The translations under genes were made by a program, and so were the position numbers. Of a stretch of 64,000 nt of DNA, positions 56,216 to 64,000 are shown piece after piece. The stretch is from NCBI RefSeq assembly GCF_000372725.1, contig NW_005201192.1, positions 996,973-1,060,972 on the forward strand. Direction: 5' to 3'. Under the pieces are notes generated by a model. It saw only the letters and a list, made by a program, of their open reading frames with translations, searched no databases and was not told the origin of the DNA. Origin of the DNA: Emiliania huxleyi CCMP1516 (lineage: Eukaryota > Haptophyta > Isochrysidales > Noelaerhabdaceae). Every line of letters begins with the position of its first letter. Within the stretch, counting starts at the first letter, position 1.

Positions 56216-57900
56216 GGGCAAACACTGAAAACGTAACTTGATCGGGGCGCGGTTTTTTTTGGACTAGACTGCTCGGGGGAGGTGGGCGAGTGATTGGGTA
56301 GCTTTGGGGCCGCCGAAAATAATGAGAACCGCCCCCTATATCTCGCCAAATCTCGATTTTTCGCGGGAATGGGGGCTTCTCAGCCCCGCGCGAGCTACAG
56401 TGACTCCCCAGGGCTTGTCCCGTGGCCCAAAGTGGTACCCCGAGCTCCGCCACGAGCGTGGGCAATCAGGAGACACCCACAGTCACGGCGGGCGAGGAGT
56501 TGGGTGACGGCCAACTGTCGATTACGGCGCCTCTGGAGCCTCCTGTATCGTCGGTTCGGCTCGAAGATCGTGCCGCATCCGCATGTAAACCACCTCCGCG
56601 CCCCCGCTGGCACATGTCCGCATTGCCCGAGCCTGGGAGAAGTTCCCAGTGCCCGGAGGCTGCACAGGTCCGCGAAACGCTGGCGCTGCAGCTCCCGGCG
56701 CGCACCCCAGATTCGCGAGGAAAACAGCCGAAAACGGGTCGCGCCGCGATCGACCCTCAGCGAGCCCAGGCGAGCCTGGTAATCCCACCCGGTGGTAAGC
56801 GCACGTCCTCCGCGTAATCTAGCGCGCTGTGCAGCCCGCCAGTGCATGGCGCCGACCTGGGCCGACTGGTCGATCTCGCCGCGATCTCGCCATCCAATTC
56901 TCGGTCAGGTGTAGTGGATCACCTTAAAATCCTGGATTAATTCCTGAGCCCACCTGGCCCCACCAGACGGGTGGCACGAGGCGCCCGGGCCACTTTTTAG
57001 CGCCTCCCGAGCCTCCCGGCGCCTCCTGTGGCCTCCTGAACCCTCTCCCCCGCAGCCTCTCTCGGCGACGTGGGGAGCGGCTGCCGTCCACGGCTCGCAC
57101 CGGCTCTTCCAGCGGCTCCACGCTTGCCGCCTGTGACGCCCGCGCCACGCACTGCCACGCGGCCGCTCGAGAGAGCGGTCGACGCCCATACTGCTGGGCG
57201 TGGCGCTCTATCGGTCGACGCGCTTCGGCGTCGCTGCTTGGTTGGGGACCCGTGCCTCGACGCGGCGGCGCGGCCAAGTACGGCTCGGTGGCACAGCGCG
57301 TCGCCACGGATGAGATGCGGCCACAAGCGGCTGGGGAAGCTCCAAGAATGTTTCGTTCTACTTGCAGGAGAGGTGCAAGCAATTCGGGTGACTGCATGGC
57401 TCTTCGCGTCGAGGGATGCGTCCAAGATAATGAGTAGCTTATTGAAAGCGCCGTGTCTTGCGGCATATTCCGGGTCATCGATCCACGTGATGTGACAAAC
57501 TAGCCGCTATTAATGAATATGGGTGAATGTTATCTAGTTAAGGCAACCCGAGCGACAACTCACGCGCTTGGCGTGTGTGTGCCTGCTGCTCAAGGTCAAG
57601 CGGATATGAGCATATACACAACACACATACCACGGTCCGTCTGCATCCTCGGCCATCTACCGCCGTGCCACATCACCCTATGTGTTCGCTGTCCACCGCA
57701 TGTGCCGCAGAGTCAACGTGCATTGCGCCGTGGGCGCGCCTCGCGCGCCTGTGGCGCCGCCTCATCAGCCGCCACGCCTGCTGCGGTTGCCCCGCGCTTC
57801 TTCGGCGCCCCGCGCTTCTTCGGCGCCCCGCGTGATGTGGGCGAGCGGCTCCGCCGCCCGAGCGGCGGCTTGACTGAGCAAGGACGGGACGAGGCCCTTG
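56216..57900. other. No gene recognised
   Basis: Open frames on both strands have no motif and no matching exon structure. A repeat of GCCCCGCGCTTCTTCGGC (57791-57825) is duplicated once. Probably intergenic. Confidence 0.45.
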
Positions 57901-58039
57901 GCGAGAGCCAAGTTACGCCACTCCGGATCGTCGGTCGGAGGCTGTCATCGCTCGCGCAACTGCGCACAACACGCACACACGGCTCAGGCAGCAAGGCCGA
58001 GATAGAGCCGAGATATAGCCGAGATATAGCCGAGATATA

Positions 58040-58928
58040 GCCGAGGTGTAGCAGCCGCGGCGGCGGCTCGGGGGGCGGTGGGAGAGCAGGGCGGGCGCCT
58101 GCTTGTAGCGACTCGACTGCAGCAGCACGACGTTCATCCACTGGTCGACGAGCGTCGGGACGGCGACCCACGAGCCGTCCGCGCCGCGGCCATGTAGCAG
58201 CACGAGCAGCGCCCATGCGTGCACCTCCGCCTCGCTGGGCAACGCCTTGCCCGAGGCGCACAAGATCGAGTTCCTGCGGCGCGGGTGAGCGGCAAGAGCT
58301 CGCCAAGGCGGGGCGAGCGCGGCCACGGCGAGGGCGGGCACGCACCGCTTCGATTCGGGCGCCCCGCGCTGCAGCGCCGCGCGCCGCTCAAGCTCGGCCT
58401 GCACGTTCTGGAGGATCTGCTGCAGCTGCTCGGTCGTGACATCTGCGGCACACACGCGCAAACCTGAGACCCCCACGGGCCCGGCGGCGGCGCGGCGAGC
58501 GGGGCGCGCGCAGGGGCACACACGGGCGTCGCAAACGCGCGGGCGCAGCGCGCCTGGAAGGGTGCCACCGCCGGGCCCGTGATCACCTGCACGCACAGGC
58601 ATCGCAGATCGTCAATGTCCCGCTGTGTCCCGAGCTTGGGGCTCGCGCTCCGGCGCCACGGGCTCGACGCGAGGACTCTGGAGAGAATGTCAGAGTGAGA
58701 GTGGATGAGGTTGGAGTGGAGGCGGCAATCGCCGTGCGGGCGCGCCCGGGGCTGCAGATCCTCCAAAGCAGCGGGACGGGAGCGCGCGCGCGACCGCGGG
58801 CCGGATTTTGCGGGGGAACTCGGGGGGAGGGCGCCCCGGACACGCCCTGCACGCGGCGCGGGCTGGCGCTCACCAGGAGCGGCAGCATTTGCGGTCTTCA
58901 AGCGAGGTTTTTCTTTCGCCGCCATCAT
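58040..58928 (-). CDS. Hypothetical multi-exon protein
   Basis: Candidate start MMAAKEKPRLKTANAAAPGE, then exon blocks SPWRRSASPKLGTQRDIDDL + RCLCVQVITGPAVAPFQ, VTTEQLQQILQNVQAELERR, and NSILCASGKALPSEAEVHAW + ALLVLLHGRGADGSWVAVPT + LVDQWMNVVLLQSSRYKQA. Frames differ between blocks, so introns are required. The third block is helical and coherent. No family recognised. The downstream intron or 3' side holds a tandem of GCCGAGATATA (57990-58045, plus strand). Confidence 0.4.
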
Positions 58929-59159
58929 TCTTTTCCCTGCCAGGGCCTCACTTGTCGCATTTGCGAGGAAAGCAAGCGCGAGCGCTGCGGCGCCGGAGTC
59001 TTTCGGTCACCATTCTGGACCATCTTAATATTTTTCAATGATTTTTGCAGGGTCTGAAAGCTGAGACTCAGCTCTTCACGCTCGGTATGAAAGCAAGGTC
59101 CGCCCGGGGGGTCCCATTTTTCAGTATTTCCCCCTACCTCCGCGCCCTCTTCACCGCCG

Positions 59160-59340
59160 AGGAGGCGCGCAAGGGAGACGGGCGGGCGGGAGGGCAGCGG
59201 GCGGGCGGGCGGGAGGGCAGCGGGCGGGCGGGCGGGAGGGCAGCGCAAGGGCGGGCGGGAGGGCAGCGCAAGGGCGGGCGGGAGGGCAGCGCAAGGGCGG
59301 GCGGGAGGGCAGCGCAAGGGCGGGCGGGCGGGCGGGGGGG
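59160..59340 (+). repeat. GGGCGGGCGGGAGGGCAGCG tandem, ~7 units
   Basis: Unit of 19-24 bp with G-quadruplex potential. Produces spurious Gly/Arg frames. Confidence 0.9.
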
Positions 59341-59547
59341 CCACGGCTTGGACTAGCCTCCATCACCCTCCGGTTCCGGGTCCGGTGCCAAGCCCCGCCC
59401 CGCCCCGCCCCTCTTGCAACCCGCAGGCGGAGTGGATGGCGGCGCAGCGCTCCCGCCCGCTGCAGTGGCGGCAGCCGCTTCCGCGACATGCCCCTGACGT
59501 CTCCTGGACATGTCCCGTAGGCGAGAATTTTACAGGACAGAATTTTA

Positions 59548-59708
59548 CAACAAAACTCCCTCGCACAACACTGGGCACGGGACTGGCGCGCACTGGCACT
59601 AACACAGGTACACCACTGGAGCAGAAAAGAATCTTGCAAAAACTTTCTCGCACAACACTGGGCACGGGACTGGCGCGCACTGGCACTAACACAGGTACAC
59701 CACGGGAG
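59548..59708 (-). repeat. Dispersed repeat D, tandem pair
   Basis: Two copies of the block (minus sense GTTAGTGCCAGTGCGCGCCA, CCCAGTGTTGTGCGAG), 86 bp apart, each preceded by GTGGTGTACCTGT. Recurs at 61610-61672 and, diverged, at 9862-9920. Confidence 0.92.
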
Positions 59709-59710
59709 CC

Positions 59711-60087
59711 GCCTAAGCGACTCCCGCGAGGACGGCCAGAAAAGAATTAACAATGCCGGTGTCTGCCACCTGTAACCTCTCAGGAGAGCGATGAGTCAGG
59801 GGAAGAGACAGCAGCGAGCAGGAGAGAGAACGACGAGAGTGGGAAGAACGCGAGGTGGCATGAAGGTCGCTGCGAGAATTGGGGAGAGAGAGACTCTCTC
59901 TTCTAGAATTGGTGAGAAACTGCGAAGAGAGATAGGAAGTGGTAGACGCCCGAGCGAGGGTGGGCGACGGCTAGCACCACACTTCTCCCCTAAAATCCCT
60001 GTGTGGCGGCGTGCCGTCCTCCCATCCCTCCCTTGGGTTGTCTGTTTTCTTTCTTTCTTTCCTGTAACCTCTCTTTAAGGTATTGCT

Positions 60088-60142
<55 letters not shown>

Positions 60143-60417
60143 ACATAAGAAAAATAAAAAAAACCAGCATGCACACGTGCATGACATGCACATGTGCATG
60201 TGCATGTGCATGCCACCCACATCCACACCACCTTAGGCGGGGCGTGACATCCGGGTCAATTCCGACCGGGAGCAAGGCGCAATCCGACCGAGAGCAAGGC
60301 CACGACTTCCATCCATGTGTGCCGCCGGGCCCCTGCCAGCGTTCCGCTCCTGCGCGCCTCTACATCTTCCCCCGTCCCACTCGCCAACCGTCGCCCCTCG
60401 CTCACTCCCGCCGCAGC
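59711..60417. other. Intergenic with (CT)n microsatellite
   Basis: A (CT)25 run at 60089-60140 lies ~280 bp upstream of the next start codon, and alternating TGCATG/CACATG motifs follow at 60168-60215. Could contribute to the promoter or 5' UTR of the Cys-rich gene. No other gene. Confidence 0.5.
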
Positions 60418-61074
60418 ATGCTTCGCGTCTCGCTGGTCGCCTTTGCCGTCGCCGCCACCATCGGGGCGCCCGTCCAGAGTGCCGGAACCAGCTCCGACGT
60501 CCGCAAAATCCTATCGAAAAATTCAACCAAGATCGACACCGCACACGACAACATCAAAGACCCGGACGCTCTCCAACGTGGCCGCGCACTCGTGAACGGA
60601 TGCAGTTGCGTCACACAAGGGACGTGCAACACGTTTGTATGCCCGTATGGGTATCGCCTCAGAGAGAACGCCGCGCAGCTCTTCTGCGACGATTTGGCGT
60701 GCATCAATACAAACTACAACACATGCTGCGTGTCCGCCGCGCTGTGCAACACGATGGCATGCCCGTCTGGGTATCGCCTCAGAGAGAACGCCGCGCAGCT
60801 CTTCTGCGACGATGTGGTGTGCATCGATACAGACTACAACACATGCTGCGTGTTCGACGGCCCGCCACCCACCCTGGCATGCCCGTCTGGGTCACGCCTC
60901 AGAGAGAACGCCGCGCAGCTCTTCGACTACAACACATTCTGTGCGTTTGAAGGCACCTGCGCGAGTTACTCCTGCCCAACAGGTTTGGAGCTCAAGCCCA
61001 ACGCGGATGATCTTTGGTGCGCAAGCTCTATGTGCACCGATATGGATGTCGATGAGTGCTGTCAGTACTCGTAA
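60418..61074 (+). CDS. Secreted Cys-rich protein with tandem 40-residue repeats
   Basis: Signal peptide MLRVSLVAFAVAATIGAPVQ, then 218 residues in one exon. The repeat unit, from residue 70, is C....CP.GYRLRENAAQLFC followed by D..C..T.YNTCC, 40 residues. Units 1 and 2 (70-109, 110-149) are almost identical; unit 3 keeps LRENAAQLF but lacks nine residues including two Cys (an in-frame 27-bp loss); unit 4 is diverged (CASYSCPTGLELKPNADDLW). The protein ends MDVDECCQYS. Likely extracellular or cell-covering; no named family. Cys are paired within complete units, so unit 3 would leave unpaired Cys unless bonding shifts. Confidence 0.85.
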   Translation: MLRVSLVAFAVAATIGAPVQSAGTSSDVRKILSKNSTKIDTAHDNIKDPDALQRGRALVNGCSCVTQGTCNTFVCPYGYRLRENAAQLFCDDLACINTNYNTCCVSAALCNTMACPSGYRLRENAAQLFCDDVVCIDTDYNTCCVFDGPPPTLACPSGSRLRENAAQLFDYNTFCAFEGTCASYSCPTGLELKPNADDLWCASSMCTDMDVDECCQYS

Positions 61075-61596
61075 AACATGCGCTCCTCGGACGCAAGGAG
61101 TGCGGAAGCCGCAAGCACCTCCTCGAGAGCAGGCTTCCAGGTGGGGACGCTGAGCATCTCGCCTCCACTCTCCCGTTTTGCTCGGTTGGGGTTGTCATCG
61201 GCCGCCGGCCCCACCGCAGGATGGTGAGCTGCATGGAACTTTCCCGGCCGGGGGGGGGCGCTGCCTTTCCCCCATCCATAGCCGCCTTTTGTTCGCGCCC
61301 CCCGTCGCCCTTCGGAGTTGCGCCCTCGTGTCTCAAACATGAACAGGGGTACGGAAGTGCGGACGATGGCGACAGGGATGCTAGATTGTGCATTATTCTC
61401 GTTGACGTTGTGGGAACTCCTGTGGACCTAGCTGTGGACTATACAAACGGTATTATTTCTTTGTGTATTAACATTTGATGTAATGTACCTTAAGGTACAC
61501 ATGTATTCGTGCCAGTGCGCGCCCGCGCGCGTCCCCGTGCCCTGAAAGCAAGATCTCAAAACAGTAGGCCAAGAGAGGGAAGTCCCGTGTGCCCTG
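61075..61596. other. Convergent 3' intergenic region
   Basis: No gene. GTACCTTAAGGTAC palindrome at 61485-61498. Confidence 0.5.
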
Positions 61597-61672
61597 TAAA
61601 GAGAATTTTACAACAAAACTCCCTCGCACAACAATGGGCACGGGACTGGCGCGCACTGGCACTAACAGCGAC
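61597..61672 (-). repeat. Dispersed repeat D, copy beginning at a splice donor
   Basis: Minus sense GTTAGTGCCAGTGCGCGCCA begins exactly where the upstream exon (SLDVA) should end, so the repeat supplies the GT donor of this intron. Confidence 0.8.
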
Positions 61673-62566
61673 GTCCAGAGAAGGGCCGGCCTGCGAGTCG
61701 CCGATGGCCTGCACCTCGATGACGTCAGGTAGCAGCACCAGCGGGTCAGCCCACTCGGCGCTCGCCTCCAGCGAGAAGTGCGCCTCTCCGCCGACGACGA
61801 GGGTACCGCTGAAGGTGGGCGTCTCGAAGGCCTCGCGTAGCGGGCCTGACGGGATCGGCGACCAGCCGCCGCCGTGCTCGATCCCCACCGTCGCTGTCGC
61901 GCCGCCGTCCTCGAAGCGGAAGGCGGCGCTCACGCTGGCGTCGAAGCCTTCGTCGCCGCCGATCCGCATTTTCCCGGCGGCCGCCACGTCGACGGTCGTG
62001 CTGGGCGCCGTCACCGCGAGGCTGCCGCCCCAGTCCTTGAACTCGAGCATGCCGTCGGCCATCGTGAAGGAGCCGGACGGCTCCGCAGTGAGCTCGAAGG
62101 ACACGCCGCCGTCGCCGTCGAGCTTGAGCTCCCCTGTCAGCGCCGGCATCGTGAAGTCGGGGAGCAGGTTTGGCAGCGGCACCCACGGCTCCTCCTCGGA
62201 GCCGGCACTCATCGTGAGGGCCGAGGCACCATTTGCGCTGACCGTACCGTCGATCTCAAAGCCAACCGAAGTGGATGAGCTCAGGTAAAGAGTCGCCTCG
62301 CTGAAAACGGTCAGACCGCCAGGCGAGGAGCATACCTCGAGCGAGGTGGACTCGAGAGTGTCTGGAATCAAAGTGACAGTTGACGACGGCGATGGGGACA
62401 GCGGCGGCGGAGACGGCGAGGCGCAGAGAGGGGCGTCGTCGGCCAAGCCGAGGACCTCGTCGATGAAACCGGTAGCACCATCACGAACGCTGCGGCTGTC
62501 CGCCAGCTCCGGCTCGGCGAGCACTGGAGCCGGAAGACCCAGGCACGAGACGGCGATCGTCAGCAT
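61673..62566 (-). CDS. Secreted protein with two beta-strand-rich repeats (first exon)
   Basis: MLTIAVSCLGLPAPVLAEPE is a signal peptide. After a Pro/Ser linker come two repeats of ~105 residues: WVPLPNLLPDFTMPALTGEL + KLDGDGGVSFELTAEPSG and WSPIPSGPLREAFETPTFSG + TLVVGGEAHFSLEASAEW, separated by VDVAAAGKMRIGGDEGFDAS. The alternating hydrophobic pattern suggests beta-sandwich or beta-prism folds. No family recognised; loosely reminiscent of the large surface protein at the window start. The frame runs into repeat D at 61672, taken as an intron; downstream exons were not identified. Repeat B copy 3 ends 89 bp upstream of this start. Confidence 0.6.
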
Positions 62567-62654
62567 CGTGCGATCGTTGGCCTCGGTGCCGACACGTTAC
62601 CCACACCATGCAAATGCGGCGGCTGCGCAGCGTTCGCCAAGACCTTTTCTTTTT

Positions 62655-63090
62655 CCGAGCTTAGCCCTCGATGAAAACAAACGCAAGGCGGACATGGCAT
62701 ATCGCTCTCGGGCCCACAGACATCCCGCACACCCGCCGCCCCCCCGCGCGCCCCACCAGCTTTGCCAACAACATACCTAAAACCCCGGCTGGGAGAAAGG
62801 GGAATGACAGTTTGGGATTGAAAGTCGAGTCCCTCGCACTCCATGTGCGAGAACGCAGAGAGAAATGAAAGCCACGCGTCCGGCCCCCAAGTCCGGCTCA
62901 CGCGCCCCGAGCTCACCATCTACCGCACTGAACACTTGCGCCCCCTCGCTCCCAACCCATCCACCTCGCCTCGGGCCGCGCCGCGCAATCTCGGTCGATC
63001 TCGCGCAATCTCGGGCGATCTCGGGGCCGCGCCGCGCTATCTCGGGCGATCTCGGAGCGTCGCTTGCGCGGCGGCACACCTGCTCAAAAA
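62655..63090 (-). repeat. Dispersed repeat B, copy 3 (long form), upstream of the 62-kb gene
   Basis: Collinear with 19300-19741 on the opposite strand, including TTTTTTGAGCAGG, the CCGAGATCGC tandem, TCCCAAACTGTCATTCCCC and GATATGCCATGTCCGCCTTG. The hairpin position carries a different stem (CTCGCAC/GTGCGAG, 62833-62851). Confidence 0.9.
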
Positions 63091-63605
63091 AGGAAGGGCC
63101 CGGTTGGAGCCACGGGGCTCACGCACTCGCTCAGGGCGCCGCCTCACTCTGCGCCACTTTTGAGGCGTTGGCGAAGGCCGGTGAGGCGGCGCCCCGCGCG
63201 GCGCGTTCCTCGCCCTCCACGCCGACCCCTGCGCGCACCGCTCATCTCGGCCCTCCTGGGGTTACTCTCGCGCTCGTGCAGGGGAACCCGGCGGGACTCC
63301 CTTCCCCCCACCTCCGACGGGTTGGGTCGGTTCTGCGCCCCTTGGCGCCTGTGCATATCGCGTGCCCGCCCGACATGGCTGGTGCCAAGGCCAAATCAAC
63401 TGCCAAGGCTGGTGCCAGGGCCAAATCCACTGCCTGGCTGGCGCATCTCTGAGGCTACCCGCGCGCTGACTGCTACGCGCGCGGCGAGAGGCGCACCCCA
63501 TCGGGGACAGGATTGAGGCCCCTGTACAAGCTCGGCAACGCTGCCGTCGTTGCCCTCCCGAGCCCTCAACACGATGCCGCACAGTGCGCAAGCCGTTCTG
63601 CGCAC
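63091..63605. other. Probable upstream region or 5' exons of the cupin gene
   Basis: A small internal repeat, GGCTGGTGCCAAGGCCAAAT (63379) and GGCTGGTGCCAGGGCCAAAT (63409). No convincing exon. Confidence 0.35.
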
Positions 63606-64000
63606 ATGCCGCAGGGAGGAGTTTTCACTCTCCCGTCTGAGTTTCTCCTTCCTGCAGACGCGCAGCGCAAGGCTGGAGAACGCACGCCAGTGCACATGCA
63701 TCCCGACCCGCAGTTCTCCTGCGTGCGCCAGGGGCGGGTGCTAGACCAGATCGAGGGCCACGAGGACAAGGTTTACGAGCCAGGGGAGTGCTACCTGATG
63801 CCGCCGAACACGAAGGCACGCTTGTTGGGGCGGTCGTCGCCAATCCAAGGCTCCACGCCCACGCCGCCCTCCCCCCTCGACCGCAGATGGCTGCCATCTG
63901 CGTGAGCCCGGACGGCGAGGACTGCATCATCGACACGAGGATATCTTCCGCGTGCCCGACTGCTCTACGTCCTGGGTCGTCCTCGAGCCGTCGATGTACT
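63606..64000 (+). CDS. Cupin-domain protein (3' partial)
   Basis: MPQGGVFTLPSEFLLPADA leads into AGERTPVHMHPDPQFSCVRQ, GRVLDQIEGHEDKVYEPGEC and YLMPPNTKA, then after an intron (donor AAG|GCACGC, acceptor CCGCAG at 63886) MAAICVSPDGEDCIID to the window edge. The first cupin motif is recognisable: G(x5)HxH(x3)..(x6)G, but the usual Glu is Gln, and the second motif lacks the usual His, so metal binding may be altered. Substrate cannot be inferred. Start is uncertain; the frame is open upstream to 63513. Confidence 0.6.

Overview
The window looks like nuclear DNA of a GC-rich microalga with a red-lineage secondary plastid; a haptophyte or pelagophyte is my best guess, made from sequence character only. 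The evidence is: many genes split by short introns, most with GC-AG rather than GT-AG boundaries; eukaryotic genes (cytosolic ribosomal protein uL13, a THOC6-like WD40 protein, MAM, BTB and EF-hand proteins); presequences of bipartite plastid type (hydrophobic leader followed by an RR-type lumen signal at 40.8 kb); abundant micro- and minisatellites; a TTAGGG tract; and three assembly gaps, two of exactly 100 N.

Layout. 1-4.2 kb: 3' part of a BPI/LBP-like membrane protein. 5.1-9 kb: coiled-coil gene(s) and a MAM/ShK-like membrane protein. 9.9-11.1 kb: OXNAD1-like flavoprotein reductase. 12.9-14.6 kb: tandem copies of a ~325-bp dispersed repeat. 15.2-17.6 kb: THOC6-like gene whose interior holds a 27-bp minisatellite and a gap. 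17.8-20.7 kb: an AP2 x3 + RING protein and RPL13A. 21.5-25.7 kb: a nuclear-looking unknown gene and a Plavaka/KDZ-like transposase. 26.2-30.5 kb: a multi-exon six-hairpin-glycosidase-like secreted protein with an antisense leucine-rich-repeat fragment in one intron. 30.7-33.1 kb: Orn/Lys/Arg decarboxylase. 34-38 kb: a GH116/DUF608-like fragment and a DUF202-like membrane protein. 40-46 kb: small plastid or hypothetical proteins and a four-EF-hand protein. 46.3-47.5 kb: CTP synthase glutaminase half, cut by a gap. 47.6-50.6 kb: a transposon-like DDE/zinc-finger protein. 51.5-56.2 kb: NHL-BTB protein, leucine carboxyl methyltransferase-like gene, bestrophin-like channel. 60.4-64 kb: Cys-rich secreted repeat protein, a secreted beta-repeat protein, and a cupin running off the window.

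The genes are functionally unrelated; there is no operon or biosynthetic cluster. What ties the window together is intron architecture. At least a dozen introns in seven genes are flanked by direct copies of adjoining exon sequence (8 to 29 bp, several perfect). The intron normally begins at a G|GC (sometimes G|GT) inside one copy and ends at AG|GC just before the other, so one duplicated piece of exon supplies the context of both splice sites. Many of these introns also carry short tandem CCGAGA-type motifs, and at least one intron-sized repeat occurs at two loci. This looks like recent or continuing intron gain and is the strongest candidate for something noteworthy. A second pattern is a ~300-440 bp repeat found three times, each time just upstream of a predicted gene and in the same orientation as that gene.

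Limits: exon boundaries were worked out by eye from frame and homology, so starts and small exons are often uncertain. All family names come from motif recognition, not database searches.
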